Shown piece by piece: positions 21,761 through 30,881 of a DNA stretch of 64,000 nt. Within the stretch, counting starts at the first letter, position 1. Each line of letters starts with the position of its first letter. Location of the stretch: contig NZ_CP114909.1 of the NCBI RefSeq assembly GCF_027497355.1, positions 5,972,001 through 6,036,000 on the forward strand, given 5' to 3'. The notes under the pieces are model-generated. The model was not told the DNA's origin, did not search any database, and worked only from the letters and a program-made list of their open reading frames with translations. This stretch comes from Micromonospora sp. WMMA1947. Its GTDB lineage: Bacteria; Actinomycetota; Actinomycetes; Mycobacteriales; Micromonosporaceae. The position numbers and the translations under genes were made by a program.

Positions 21761-24700
21761 TCACGACGGTGAGGGGGTCGCCTCGCCCAACGGGTCGTCG
21801 GTCAGGGTCGGGTACGGATCCTCACCGGTGAGTGACGGATCGGTGGTCGGTGTCGGTCCGGTGCGCTCGTCGTCGATCGCGTTGCGCACCTTCACCGAAA
21901 TCAACGAGCCGGTGCAGTCCGCCGCTGCGGGCGCGGCCGGCGCGGTCGGCGCGGGCGCCCCGTCCACCGGCGGAGGGGTGCAGGTGCGGTCGCGTACCCA
22001 CAGATCGAGCGTGAGTTCGTCCCGTCGCCAGCAGGTGTAGCTACCGGGGACCTTCTCGTCCGGGCAGCGGTCGACCTTCCAGCGCTGCCACCCGTCCCCG
22101 GCCAGCGCCGTCTCGTAGACCTCGACGGTCTTCTCCCACCCCTGCTCCGACTCGACGGAACGTTCGCGCAGCCGGCAGTCCTGCAGGCACCAGCGGCTGC
22201 CGCTGACGTTGTCGACGGTGTTGCTCTGCGCCCAGGCGGGCACCTTGAGCTCGTCGAGGCTGTCGAAGACCGGGTCGCGGCTGAGCGTCCGCATGCCGAA
22301 GTAGAGCGGCACCGCCCCCAGCAGCACGAGGCTGACCAGAGCGAGGATGCCCAGCCGCAGCCGGGTGCGCTCGCGCATCTGCCGGCGCAGCTCGGACCGG
22401 GCACCGCGCAGACCCCCGGCCTCCGCGCCGCTGTCGGCCGGTCCGGGACCGCCGGGCCGTGGCCCCGCGGGCTCCCCCGGGGGTACGACCACAGCCGCCC
22501 GGGCCGCCGCCGGAGCACCCGGTCCGGGCCGGTCCGCCTCCGGCCCGGGTGGTGTCGCCCGGCCGGCGGTCCGCTCGTCCGGCGCGACCGGGCGGGCCAC
22601 ACCGGCCGCCGCGCGGGCGGTCACCGGCGCGCCCGGCGGCACCGGGCCGTCGCCTGCCGGTCCCCGGACGCCGGGCGCTACCGGCGGGCGAGGCCCGGCA
22701 CCGGGCCGGGCCGTGTCGTCGGGGCGTGCCACGCGTCCGTCGCCACCGGGTCCGGCCGGGCCGCCACCGGGGCGGCCGGCGCCCGCCGGAATCCCGCCCG
22801 TGCGGTCGAGGTCGCCGCGCGGGCCGGGTCCGGCCGGGCCGCCGCCGGGAACGGGCGCGACACCGGGCCGGGCCGCGCCGCGGGCCGGACCGGGCGCCGG
22901 TTCGGACGGCTGGGACCGGGCCGGGGGCACGACCGGGCCGGTCTGGTCGGGGCGGACCGGCGGGCCCGGCGGTTCGGCACGCGCCGGCACGTCGGGGCCG
23001 GGCTGTCCGGGGCGCCGGGGCGGCGTACCCGGCTCGGAACGCGTCGGCGGGACGGCGACACCGGCCCGGCCCGCGGCGCCACCGGAGCGGCCGGGCGGCT
23101 CGTCGGCCGGAGGACCGGCCGGGCGGCGGGTGACCGGCATGGCCGGATCGGTGTGCGGCGAGCGACCGGCCTGCCGCAACCAGTCGGCGGGCCGCTCGGG
23201 CCGTTGCGGCCGCGGCTCGGCGGCGTCGTCACGGGCGGCTCGGCGGCCGGGCGTCTCGGCGGCGACGCCGGGACCCGGTTCGCCGGGCGCGGCCCGCCTG
23301 CCGCCGGCTACGTCGGCACTCCGGTCGCCGGGCGCACCACGACGGCCGGCCTGCGGGCCGGTCGCCGGCCCGCCGGACACGGGCGCGCCGGGCAGGTCCG
23401 GCGCGTTTCCGCTGCGCGGTACGGCAGGGGCACCGTCCGGCGCGGCGCGACGGCCGGCGCCGGAGACCGGCCGGGTGCCGGGCGGAACGTCGTCGGCACG
23501 GGCCCGGCGGCCCGCCCCCGAGACCGGCCGGGTGCCGGGTGCCACGTCGTCGGGCCGCGCCCGGCGCGCTCCCCCGGGCATCGGCACCACGGCGCCGGTG
23601 TCGTCGGTACGGGCCCGGCGAGCGCCGCCGGACACCGGCTGGATGCCGGCGGTGTCGTCCGGCCGGGCTCGTCGGCCGCCGGGCTGCGGCGGGACCGTCG
23701 GGTCGACCGGGTGCGGGCCCTCGGGTCCGGCGGCTCCGTGCCGGCCGCGAGGCGTCGGCGGTACGCGGGTGTCACCGTCGACGGCCGGGCGGCCCGGGTC
23801 GACGGCTGCCCGGCCGGGCGACGGCGGGCCGGACGGGACGCGGGTGCCGGTGACGGGTGGCTGCTGACCGGTGGGGCCGTCCGTGCGGCGGCGGTACGGC
23901 GCGTCCGGCGGCCGGGGCGCCTCGGGCACGCCGGGCCAGGGGCCGTCGACGGGGCGGCGTGGAGCACCGGCTTCGGGGCCGCCCGGCCAGGGACCGTCGG
24001 CGCCCCGGTGCGGGGCACCGGTCTCGGGACCGCCGGGGCGTACCGGCGGCGCGGCCGGACCGGGCGCGCCGGGGCGACGCATGACCGGAGGGTGCGGACC
24101 GGGCCGGCCGCCGGGCGGCGTCTCCGGGGCGGGCCGGCCACGGCCGGCGGGCGTGTCCGCCACCGGCGGGCGGACCCCCGGCGGAACGTCAGCGGCCGGA
24201 CGCCCGGGCGACGGGGGCATGCCCACGCCGGGCCGGCCGGACGGCGGGGCGGTGTCCACGCCGGACCGTCCCGGTGGCGCAGGTGTGTCCACGCCCGGGC
24301 GACCGGGGCCCGGGGGCAGGTCGGCACCGGGGCGGCCGGCAACCGGTCCGCCGGGACGACCGGCAGCGGAGGGCGTCGCCGGGCCGGGACGGCCGGTCGC
24401 GGGCGGCAACGTCGGGTCGGTGCGGCCACCCGGAGCGGGCGCGCCCGGATGAGCCCGGCCGGGCCCCTGCGGCGCGGCGGCCGGCGGTACGGGCCGGCCG
24501 GGAGCCTGCGGCCCGGCGGCCGAGGGGGGCACGGACCGGCCCGGAGCCTGCGGCGCGGTGGGCGAAGGCGGCACGGGGCGGGCCGGAGCCTGCGGCGCGG
24601 CGGCCGACGGCGGCACGGGCCGGCCCGGAGCCTGCGGCGCGCCCGCTGCCGGAGTACCGGGCCGGCCGGTGGGCGGAGGCGGCGGTTGAGCGGCCGGGGG

Positions 24701-25045
24701 GTGCTGCGGGCCCGGTGCCGGGTTCCGCGGATCCTGGCGACCGGCGGGCGGCGGCATGCCGGGGCCCGGACCCGGCGCGCCGGCCGGGCGGGGCGCCCGG
24801 GACGGGTCGGCACCCGGCCGGGACGGGCCGGCGTCGGAGCGCGGTGCCGGGAGGTCCCCGTCCGGTCCGAGTTCACCGCCCTGCTGCTTGGCGGTCCGCA
24901 GGTCGTCGATCCAGCCGAGGTCCTCGCCGCCGGCTGTCGGATCCGGCTCGGGCTCGGCCCGGCCGCGTCCCCACCGGCGGCCCTTGGCCCGCGGGTCGCG
25001 CCGCTCGTCGGGGCCGTCGGCCGGCCGCTCCGGACCACGCGCCAT
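21761..25045 (-). CDS. Giant proline-rich single-pass membrane protein
   Basis: No function is recognised. Residues 1 to about 890 are low-complexity Pro/Gly/Ala/Arg, predicted disordered. They include four 14-residue APQAPGRPVPPSA-like repeats (DNA 24501-24668, exact 42-bp period) and four RRARxDD repeats of 18-19 residues (DNA about 23490-23710). A basic stretch (RSELRRQMRERTRLR) leads into a membrane helix (LGILALVSLVLLGAVPLYFGM), then an outside domain of about 170 residues with seven Cys (WCLQDC, RCPDE, YTCW, RTCTPP, DCTGS) and a Pro/Thr tail. The ATG shares a base with the rarA stop and has GGAG before it. Heavy PPP content makes it a likely EF-P client. Long opposite-strand frames are compositional shadows. 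Confidence 0.8.
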   Translation of the reverse strand: MARGPERPADGPDERRDPRAKGRRWGRGRAEPEPDPTAGGEDLGWIDDLRTAKQQGGELGPDGDLPAPRSDAGPSRPGADPSRAPRPAGAPGPGPGMPPPAGRQDPRNPAPGPQHPPAAQPPPPPTGRPGTPAAGAPQAPGRPVPPSAAAPQAPARPVPPSPTAPQAPGRSVPPSAAGPQAPGRPVPPAAAPQGPGRAHPGAPAPGGRTDPTLPPATGRPGPATPSAAGRPGGPVAGRPGADLPPGPGRPGVDTPAPPGRSGVDTAPPSGRPGVGMPPSPGRPAADVPPGVRPPVADTPAGRGRPAPETPPGGRPGPHPPVMRRPGAPGPAAPPVRPGGPETGAPHRGADGPWPGGPEAGAPRRPVDGPWPGVPEAPRPPDAPYRRRTDGPTGQQPPVTGTRVPSGPPSPGRAAVDPGRPAVDGDTRVPPTPRGRHGAAGPEGPHPVDPTVPPQPGGRRARPDDTAGIQPVSGGARRARTDDTGAVVPMPGGARRARPDDVAPGTRPVSGAGRRARADDVPPGTRPVSGAGRRAAPDGAPAVPRSGNAPDLPGAPVSGGPATGPQAGRRGAPGDRSADVAGGRRAAPGEPGPGVAAETPGRRAARDDAAEPRPQRPERPADWLRQAGRSPHTDPAMPVTRRPAGPPADEPPGRSGGAAGRAGVAVPPTRSEPGTPPRRPGQPGPDVPARAEPPGPPVRPDQTGPVVPPARSQPSEPAPGPARGAARPGVAPVPGGGPAGPGPRGDLDRTGGIPAGAGRPGGGPAGPGGDGRVARPDDTARPGAGPRPPVAPGVRGPAGDGPVPPGAPVTARAAAGVARPVAPDERTAGRATPPGPEADRPGPGAPAAARAAVVVPPGEPAGPRPGGPGPADSGAEAGGLRGARSELRRQMRERTRLRLGILALVSLVLLGAVPLYFGMRTLSRDPVFDSLDELKVPAWAQSNTVDNVSGSRWCLQDCRLRERSVESEQGWEKTVEVYETALAGDGWQRWKVDRCPDEKVPGSYTCWRRDELTLDLWVRDRTCTPPPVDGAPAPTAPAAPAAADCTGSLISVKVRNAIDDERTGPTPTTDPSLTGEDPYPTLTDDPLGEATPSPS
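24501..24668 (-). repeat. Four 42-bp tandem repeats inside the proline-rich gene
   Basis: GGAGCCTGCG recurs at 24501, 24543, 24585 and 24627 on the plus strand, an exact 42-bp period coding for 14 residues around APQAPGRPVPP. The in-frame period allows copy-number change without a frameshift. Confidence 0.85.
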
Positions 25046-26538
25046 CACTCCTGACCCCCCTCGGCGGCGTCGCTGCCGCCCTCACTCGCCCCGCTGGCCT
25101 GATCTCCGCCCCCCACCCGGGCCCCGTTCGCGGTGGCCGGGGCGCCGGCCTCCGCCCGGGTCGCCGGAGCCGGCAGTCCGCGGACGATCCGGCGCAGCAG
25201 CGGCAGCCGGGTGGCCACCGCCCGCTCCGCGCCGTGCCCGCTGGGCTGGTAGTAGTCGGTGCCGACGAGGTCGTCCGGAGCGTACTGCTGGGTGACCACC
25301 CCCCGGTGGTCGTCGTGCGGGTAGCGGTAGCCGCGGCCGTGACCGAGGCCCCGCGCGCCGGAGTAGTGGGCGTCGCGCAAACCGCGTGGCACCGGGCCGC
25401 CGCGACCGGCGCGGACGTCGGCGACGGCGGCGCCGATCGCTGTGGTGGCCGAGTTCGACTTCGGCGCGGTGGCCAGGTGGATGACCGCCTGGGCCAGGTT
25501 GAGCTGTGCCTCCGGCAGGCCCACGTACTCGACCGCGTGCGCGGCGGCGGTGGCCACTGTCAGCGCGGTCGGATCGGCCATGCCGACGTCCTCGCTGGCG
25601 AAGATCACCAGCCGGCGGGCGATGAACCGGGCGTCCTCCCCGGCCACCAGCATCCGGGCCAGCCAGTGCAGTGCCGCGTCCACGTCCGAGCCGCGCATGC
25701 TCTTGATGAACGCGCTCGTCACGTCGTAGTGGGCGTCGCCGTCCCGGTCGTAGCGCACCGCCGCCACGTCGACCGCCTGCTCGGCCACGGCCAGGTCGAT
25801 GCGGCCGGTGCCCAGCGCGGTCGCGGTGGCGGCTGCCGCCTCCAGCGCGGTGAGCGCCTTGCGCACGTCGCCTCCGGCCAGGCGGACCAGGTGGTCCTCC
25901 GCCTCCTCGGCCAGCACCAGCGCGCCGCCGAGCCCGCGCTCGTCGGCCACCGCGCGGCGCAGCAGGCCGCGTACGTCGTCGTCGTCCAAGGCCTGGAGGG
26001 TGAGCAGCACGCAGCGCGACAGCAGGGGCGAGATGACCGAGAAGTACGGGTTCTCGGTGGTCGCCGCGAGCAGCGTGACCGTCCGGTCCTCGACGGCGGC
26101 GAGAAGCGAATCCTGCTGGGTCTTGCTGAACCGGTGCACCTCGTCGATGAACAGCACCGTCGGCGGGCCGCCGGACCGGCGTTGCCGCCGGGCGGTGTCG
26201 ATCACCGCGCGGACGTCCTTGACGCCCGCGGTCAGCGCGGACATCGCGACGAACCGCCGGTCGGTGGCCCGGGCCACGAGGTGGGCGATGGTGGTCTTGC
26301 CGCTGCCGGGCGGACCCCAGAGGATCACCGACATCGGCGCCGCGCCCTCGACCAGCTGACGCAGCGGCGCTCCCGGTGCGAGCAGGTGCTCCTGCCCGAC
26401 CAGCTCGTCGATGCCCGCCGGTCGCATCCGCACCGGCAGGGGCGAGTCCGCCCGAGCGTCGGTGAAGCCGTCGGCGCCGCCCGCGCCCGCGGGTGCGCCG
26501 GCCGGCTCGCCGAGGGTGAAGAGGGCGTCCGATTCCAT
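25045..26538 (-). CDS. rarA: Replication-associated recombination protein A (RarA/MgsA)
   Basis: RarA is an AAA+ ATPase related to clamp loaders that acts at stalled forks. The 497 residues hold the conserved core [23 protein letters not shown], Walker [15 protein letters not shown] near 76, Walker [17 protein letters not shown], sensor 1 ATTENPYF and the tetramerisation region ([25 protein letters not shown]). The extra C-terminal tail ([21 protein letters not shown]) is low complexity. The ATG at 26538 is chosen; a TACTGT -10 box ends 7 nt before it and no ribosome binding site is seen, so the mRNA is probably leaderless. Confidence 0.96.
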   Translation of the reverse strand: MESDALFTLGEPAGAPAGAGGADGFTDARADSPLPVRMRPAGIDELVGQEHLLAPGAPLRQLVEGAAPMSVILWGPPGSGKTTIAHLVARATDRRFVAMSALTAGVKDVRAVIDTARRQRRSGGPPTVLFIDEVHRFSKTQQDSLLAAVEDRTVTLLAATTENPYFSVISPLLSRCVLLTLQALDDDDVRGLLRRAVADERGLGGALVLAEEAEDHLVRLAGGDVRKALTALEAAAATATALGTGRIDLAVAEQAVDVAAVRYDRDGDAHYDVTSAFIKSMRGSDVDAALHWLARMLVAGEDARFIARRLVIFASEDVGMADPTALTVATAAAHAVEYVGLPEAQLNLAQAVIHLATAPKSNSATTAIGAAVADVRAGRGGPVPRGLRDAHYSGARGLGHGRGYRYPHDDHRGVVTQQYAPDDLVGTDYYQPSGHGAERAVATRLPLLRRIVRGLPAPATRAEAGAPATANGARVGGGDQASGASEGGSDAAEGGQE

Positions 26539-26545
26539 CACGAGA

Positions 26546-26551
26546 ACAGTA
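26546..26551 (-). promoter_or_regulatory. Leaderless -10 box for rarA
   Basis: TACTGT on the minus strand ends 7 nt before the rarA ATG. There is no Shine-Dalgarno sequence in between, and the in-frame codons upstream do not align with family members. Confidence 0.5.
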
Positions 26552-26612
26552 CCGGGCCGGGCCGACGACGCCGGAATCGCGCCGCCGCCCCGACCCGGGT
26601 GGTCTTTTCCGG

Positions 26613-26825
26613 TCAGCCGCGACCCGGCCGCCGGCCCCGGTACCACCGGCCGCCACCGCCGCCGCGCGGGCCGGAGCCGACGCCGGCCAGGTAGAGCGAG
26701 AGCAGCAGGAAGCCGATGAGCATGAGGGTCGTGGTGCTGAACAGATCGGGCGCGCCGAGGTCGGTGTTCATGAAGTCGAGCAGCAGCGCGAAGCCGAACA
26801 CGATGGCCGCGAGAATGGCGAGCAT
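26613..26825 (-). CDS. Small two-helix membrane protein
   Basis: This is a 70-residue hypothetical protein with two hydrophobic segments ([18 protein letters not shown] and [19 protein letters not shown]) and a Gly/Arg-rich tail ([16 protein letters not shown]). The ATG at 26825 follows GGAGGAACGAC, a strong ribosome binding site that settles the start against the long frame running upstream. It resembles short actinobacterial membrane proteins of unknown role. It is probably its own transcription unit upstream of rarA. Confidence 0.75.
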   Translation of the reverse strand: MLAILAAIVFGFALLLDFMNTDLGAPDLFSTTTLMLIGFLLLSLYLAGVGSGPRGGGGGRWYRGRRPGRG

Positions 26826-26945
26826 GTCGTTCCTCCGGTGGGGGTTCCCAGCAGGTCGGCGACGGATGTACCCAATCGGTCTGTTCGTCAATCTCCACCG
26901 TGGAACAGGCGGTGGTCCGGCCCTCGGTACCGGCCGGGATGCTCG

Positions 26946-26951
26946 TAGGCT
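26946..26951 (+). promoter_or_regulatory. Leaderless -10 box for the GNAT gene
   Basis: TAGGCT ends 6 nt before the ATG at 26958, and no Shine-Dalgarno sequence intervenes. Confidence 0.5.
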
Positions 26952-26957
26952 GGCGGA

Positions 26958-27698
26958 ATGATCACGGTCGACGAGGCACTGTCCGGGCGGTACGCGCTGC
27001 TCGAGGCGACCGGTGGTCACCCGTACGCCCGGCACGCGCTGCGGCACGACCAGGCCGTACGGGGGTGGCGGCGCGGCGGCGCGGTCGGGTGGCTGCTGCC
27101 GCCGGGTGAGTGGTCGGTCGGCGGGGCGGTCGGCGCCCCCGGCCCGGCACTCGACGTCTTCGCCGCCCAGCGCGCGGACGGCTCGCTGCGGCCGGGCCAG
27201 TCGATCAACCTGCCCCACGCCGATCCGGAGGAGGTGGCCGCGCGGCTGCCGGTGGCCCGGCTGGTCGAGTGGGACCTCCTCTGGACGAGCGGCCCGCCGC
27301 CGCGCCGGCCGGAGCAGGAGCGGGTGGTCCGGCTCACCGAGGCCGACCACCCCGCGCTGGCCGCGCTGATCGAGGAGGCGTTCCCGAGCACCACCTCCCG
27401 GCCGGGCGAACCGGGCATCGTCGACTGGTACGGCATCCGCGACGGTGACCGCCTGCTCGCCTGCGGCGCCGACCGCAGCCGCGGCGACATCGGCTTCCTG
27501 GCCGGGTTGACGGTCCTGCCCGGGCAGCGCGGCCGAGGGCTGGGCGCGGCGCTGACCGCCGGGATGACGGAGGCCCTGTTCGGCCGGTACGACACTGTGG
27601 CGCTGGGCGTCTACCCGGACAACGTGGGCGCGGTCCGGCTCTACCGCCGGCTCGGTTTCACCGCCACCGAACGCCGCACCTCGATCAAGCTGGCCTGA
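26958..27698 (+). CDS. GNAT family N-acetyltransferase
   Basis: This 246-residue protein has a C-terminal GNAT fold. Motif A is [18 protein letters not shown] near residue 190, which binds the acetyl-CoA pyrophosphate, followed by [27 protein letters not shown], the typical motif B with the Tyr-Arg-Leu-Gly-Phe ending. The first 110 residues resemble the non-catalytic half seen in two-domain GNATs. The substrate is unknown. It stands alone between minus-strand genes and its start lies 6 nt after a TAGGCT box. Confidence 0.85.
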   Translation: MITVDEALSGRYALLEATGGHPYARHALRHDQAVRGWRRGGAVGWLLPPGEWSVGGAVGAPGPALDVFAAQRADGSLRPGQSINLPHADPEEVAARLPVARLVEWDLLWTSGPPPRRPEQERVVRLTEADHPALAALIEEAFPSTTSRPGEPGIVDWYGIRDGDRLLACGADRSRGDIGFLAGLTVLPGQRGRGLGAALTAGMTEALFGRYDTVALGVYPDNVGAVRLYRRLGFTATERRTSIKLA

Positions 27699-27823
27699 CG
27701 GCGCCGGCCAGGGCTCCGACCGGACGGCCGGCACCCCGCCACCCGAGGCACGCCGCACGCGATCTTGGTACGGAACGGCCCCTTCCGGGGCGCCCGACGT
27801 AGCGGGCGCGTCGAACCGGTGAT

Positions 27824-27872
27824 TGGAACGTCATGGGTGTCAAACGGGAGCCGAGACACCCATGCCGTTCCA
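27824..27872. repeat. Solitary copy of the TGGAAC...GTTCCA hairpin
   Basis: This is a 49-bp inverted repeat: TGGAACG-T-CATGGGTGTC pairs with GACACCCATG-C-CGTTCCA at 17 of 18 positions, around a 13-nt loop. It has the same length and ends as the units of the 13435-13660 tandem, and the same CCCACC/CCCGCC-type right flank. It lies in the 252-bp gap between the converging GNAT and MFS genes; no gene is seen in that gap. Confidence 0.85.
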
Positions 27873-27950
27873 CCCGCGGCGGGAGCGGGCAACGCTCAGG
27901 TCGCCGGGCGACGTCGGCAACACCGCCGCCCGGGCAACGTCCCGCCGAAC

Positions 27951-29336
27951 TCAGTTCCGGCCGGGTGACACCGGAACGACCACCGGCCCGGGCCCGCCCG
28001 TGGCGGCAGCCGCGCCCGTGTCGAGGGGCGGCTCGGACGCCAAACCGGCGTGGCCGGGGCCGCCGCCCGTCGCCTCCGGCTCCACGGTGACGTCCGGCGG
28101 GGTACGGCGGGCGGCGCGCCAGGCCGGCAGGTAGAGCGGCGCGGCCACGGCGAGCACCACCCCGCCGACGATCATGGCGACGCTGACGCTCGTGGCGTCG
28201 GCCAGCGCGGTGAGCGCGACCGCGCCGAGCGCGCCGGCCGGCTGGGCGGCCATCGAGTTCAGCGAGAGCACGCTGGTCCGGTACGGGCCGTCGACCTGCC
28301 GATGCAGCAGCCCCATGTGCAGCGGGTTCGACGCGCCGTGCACGGCGTAGCAGGCGAGGTACGCGATGAGGATGCCGACCGGGCCGGCCAGCAGGCCCAT
28401 GCCGACCACAGTCACGCCCTGGAGGATCCGCATCAGCGCGGCGGCCGGTGCGGCGCCGAGGCGGCGCAGCAGGAACGGGGTGAGCGCGGCGCCGGCGGCG
28501 TTGGCGAGCCAGGCCGCCGTGCCGGCGGGGCCGAGCAGCGCCGCGGCGCGGGCCGGGTCGTCGAGCACCTCGGCGAGGCGTACCGGGAGCAGCGACTCGA
28601 AGGTGACCATGCCGAAGCCCCAGAACAGCTCGACGGCGACCAGGGCCGCCAGCACCCGGTTGCGGCGCAGCAGCCCGACGGCCTGCCCGACCATGCGGGG
28701 CGCGTCGATGACCGAGGCGCGCAGCGCGGCCGGGCCGGATGCCGGCCGCCGCTCCGCCATCAGCGCGAGCAGCGCCACGATGGAGACGGCCTGGAGCACG
28801 GCGGCGACGATCACCGGCAGGGCCAGTGCGCTGACCGGGCCGACCGGGCCGAGCGCGACCAGGCCGCCGCTGATCAGCGCGCCCGCACCGATCGCGACAC
28901 CGATCACGGTGCCGGCCCAGCCGAGGCCGCGCTCGTACTCGGCCTTCGGGTCGGCGGCGAGCGTGGCGTCGACGTACCAGGACTCCAGCGGGCCGCTGTC
29001 GAGCGCCCGGTAGACACCCTGCAACGCCCAGACCAGGAAGAACATCCAGAACGAGTCGGCCACCGCCATCAGCGCCAGCGAGGCGAGGCAGACCACCCAG
29101 GCGGCCAGCAGCACCGGCTTGCGGCCGAGCGCGTCGGCGAACCCGCCGGTGGGCAGCTCCAGCGCCAGCACCACCAGGCCCTGCGCGGTGGCGACCAGGC
29201 CGATCTGGGACAGCGAGAGCCCGCGCTCCTGCATGAGCAGGATCATCACCGGCATGAGCAGGCCGCTGGGTAACCAGCGCAGGCCGTACAGCGTGAGGTA
29301 GCGGATCCGGATCTGGCGTACGGACAGCGCGGTCAC
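27951..29336 (-). CDS. MFS transporter
   Basis: This is a 461-residue major facilitator with about 12 membrane helices. The loop 2-3 signature reads LPTGGFADALGRKPVLL near residue 63 and SGPLESWYVDATLAADPKAEYERGLGW follows, which resembles MFS members related to tetracycline or macrolide export. The substrate cannot be read from sequence. The GTG start overlaps the stop of the ArsR-type regulator gene as GTGA, so the pump is co-translated with, and probably controlled by, that regulator. Confidence 0.88.
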   Translation of the reverse strand: MTALSVRQIRIRYLTLYGLRWLPSGLLMPVMILLMQERGLSLSQIGLVATAQGLVVLALELPTGGFADALGRKPVLLAAWVVCLASLALMAVADSFWMFFLVWALQGVYRALDSGPLESWYVDATLAADPKAEYERGLGWAGTVIGVAIGAGALISGGLVALGPVGPVSALALPVIVAAVLQAVSIVALLALMAERRPASGPAALRASVIDAPRMVGQAVGLLRRNRVLAALVAVELFWGFGMVTFESLLPVRLAEVLDDPARAAALLGPAGTAAWLANAAGAALTPFLLRRLGAAPAAALMRILQGVTVVGMGLLAGPVGILIAYLACYAVHGASNPLHMGLLHRQVDGPYRTSVLSLNSMAAQPAGALGAVALTALADATSVSVAMIVGGVVLAVAAPLYLPAWRAARRTPPDVTVEPEATGGGPGHAGLASEPPLDTGAAAATGGPGPVVVPVSPGRN

Positions 29337-29947
29337 GGCTTCTCCTCGGCGGGTGGCGGGGTGGACCGCGGGTAGGCCGCGTCCATCGGGAGGGCGGCGA
29401 GGTAGAGCTGGACGGTCTCGGCGTCGGGGTCGTCGGGGTCGGTGGCGTCGCGATGCCGCTCGAAGACCGCGAAGACCTCCTCCTGGATCGCCTTGAGGCG
29501 GTCGACCGGGATCCGCATGAAGAAGTCACCCATGCCGAACGCGTCACGCCAGGCCGGCGACCACTGGTGCCGCTGGGCGAACCAGCGTTCGGCGTGCTGG
29601 GCGAAGAAGCGGACGTAGTCCGCCTCGATCCATTCGATGGCTGCCCGCGCGTCGGGGTCGTCGTCGAAGTCGCTGGATTCCCAGTTGGTGACGTCGTGCG
29701 CGGCCCGCCAGTAGCGCTGGCGGCCGGTGCCCAGGTTCGGGTCCTCCACCACGAGGCCCACCTCGGCGAGTTGGCGCAGGTGGTAACTGGTCGCGCCGCT
29801 GTTGGTGCCGAGCGCCTCGGCGAGGGCGGTGGCGGTGGCCGGGCCGCCCACGCGCAGCGCCCCGACCAGCCGCATGCGCAGCGGTTGGGCCAGGGCACGA
29901 ACCTGGCGGTGGTCGATGTGTACGGTGCGCTCGGTCTTCTCCTCCAT
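29333..29947 (-). CDS. ArsR-type winged-helix regulator
   Basis: This 204-residue protein has an N-terminal winged helix ([53 protein letters not shown], about 12-65) of the ArsR/HTH_20 kind and a longer helical C-terminal domain (VRFFAQHAERWFAQRHQW). No metal-binding Cys pair is seen, so it is more likely to sense a drug-like ligand. The ATG at 29947 lies 7 nt after a TATTGT -10 box and there is no ribosome binding site. Palindromes overlap that promoter (29952-29983), indicating autoregulation of regulator and pump. Confidence 0.88.
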   Translation of the reverse strand: MEEKTERTVHIDHRQVRALAQPLRMRLVGALRVGGPATATALAEALGTNSGATSYHLRQLAEVGLVVEDPNLGTGRQRYWRAAHDVTNWESSDFDDDPDARAAIEWIEADYVRFFAQHAERWFAQRHQWSPAWRDAFGMGDFFMRIPVDRLKAIQEEVFAVFERHRDATDPDDPDAETVQLYLAALPMDAAYPRSTPPPAEEKP

Positions 29948-29951
29948 GCGA

Positions 29952-29983
29952 TGCACAATATCTGTGCACACTTACTGTGCACA
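29952..29983 (-). promoter_or_regulatory. Promoter and operators of the ArsR-MFS operon
   Basis: On the minus strand, TTGTGC (-35) and TATTGT (-10, 29955-29960) are 18 bp apart, and the -10 ends 7 nt before the ATG. Two perfect TGTGCACA palindromes start at 29963 and 29976 on the plus strand, and TGCACA at 29952 forms TGCACA-N5-TGTGCA with the first. CTTTGCAAAG lies just beyond, at 29988-29997. The sites cover the whole promoter. Confidence 0.8.
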
Positions 29984-30008
29984 AGCTCTTTGCAAAGGAT
30001 CTGTGCGT

Positions 30009-30818
30009 CTAGCCGTACAGCTCGGTGATCCCCCGCAGGCGGGTCCGCAGCAGCCCGGCGGCCCGGGTGGAGTCCAGCACCACCTCGCCCGGCCGGTGCA
30101 GCCCAGCGGCGGCGATGGTGGTCGTCCGCAGCCCGCCCGCGTCCACCCCGTCGTGCCGGGCCACCAGCAGCCCCAGCTCGGCCCGGCTCACCGCGTCCGG
30201 CCCGGCCACGTTGAGCAGCCCGGCGTAGTCGCCCGGCACCAGCTCCAGCACCGCGGCGGCGAGGTCGGCGACGTGCACCGGGCAGCGCAGCTCGTCTCTG
30301 AACAGCGTCGCCCGCCCGGCCAGCGCGTCCCGGCAGAGCTGGATCTGCTTGCTGCCCTCCCCCACGATCAGCGAGGTGCGCACGAGCGCCGCGCCCGGAT
30401 CGACCGCCCGCACTGCCGTCTCCGCTGCCGCCTTCGCCGCCCCATACGGGTGCAGCGGTGTGGGCACGTCCTCGTCCGCGTACGGCGCCGGACGGCCGGC
30501 GTGCAGCGCGTCGCTGGACAGGTGCACCAGCCGGGCACCCAGCTCGGCGGCGGCCACCGCGATGTGGGCCGCCCCGTCCGCGGTGACCGCCCAGTCGTCG
30601 TACCGGTAGGGGGTGGCGACGACGGCGTCGGGGCGTACCCGGGTCAGCAGCTCACGCACGGCCGCGCGGTCGGTCACGTCGAGCCGGTGCGGCGCGACGC
30701 CGGGCACCGCGACGGCGGTCGAGTGGTACGTGCCGGCGACCCGGTGCCCGGCGGCGACCGCCTGCCGGCACACCTCGGCGCCGAGGAACCCGCTGGCCCC
30801 CACCACGAGCAGTTCCAT
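30009..30818 (-). CDS. RmlD-like NAD(P)-dependent sugar reductase / SDR
   Basis: This 269-residue extended SDR has the glycine motif LLVVGASGFLGAEVCRQA at the N-terminus, a catalytic Ser in LVHLSSDALHAG and YGAAKAAAE as the YxxxK pair (near 135-140). The layout matches RmlD-type dTDP-4-dehydrorhamnose reductases, but no other rhamnose gene is nearby, so the substrate is unknown. The ATG at 30818 follows AGGGGG; the longer reading runs into the aspS terminator. It lies 17 nt downstream of that terminator. Confidence 0.8.
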   Translation of the reverse strand: MELLVVGASGFLGAEVCRQAVAAGHRVAGTYHSTAVAVPGVAPHRLDVTDRAAVRELLTRVRPDAVVATPYRYDDWAVTADGAAHIAVAAAELGARLVHLSSDALHAGRPAPYADEDVPTPLHPYGAAKAAAETAVRAVDPGAALVRTSLIVGEGSKQIQLCRDALAGRATLFRDELRCPVHVADLAAAVLELVPGDYAGLLNVAGPDAVSRAELGLLVARHDGVDAGGLRTTTIAAAGLHRPGEVVLDSTRAAGLLRTRLRGITELYG

Positions 30819-30834
30819 CAATCCCCCTGAAGAT

Positions 30835-30869
30835 CGAAAGGCCCGCGTCATCATGACGCGGGCCTTTCG
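30835..30869 (-). terminator. aspS terminator
   Basis: Perfect 16-bp arms CGAAAGGCCCGCGTCA and its complement surround a 3-nt loop, 12 nt after the aspS stop and just before the SDR gene. The stem ends in CCTTTCG rather than a separate T-run. Confidence 0.85.
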
Positions 30870-30881
30870 ACGAGGCGAGGA

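Noticed and set aside
21761..25045. Proline-rich protein as a translation initiation factor IF-2 or a collagen-like protein
   Set aside because: No GTPase domain is present and there is no regular Gly-X-Y pattern over long stretches; only composition is similar.
22347..26694. Long plus-strand frames opposite the proline-rich gene and rarA
   Set aside because: They are compositional shadows of Pro/Gly/Arg codons; no motif, no ribosome binding site, and the minus-strand reading has a membrane helix, a Cys-rich domain and start/stop coupling to rarA.
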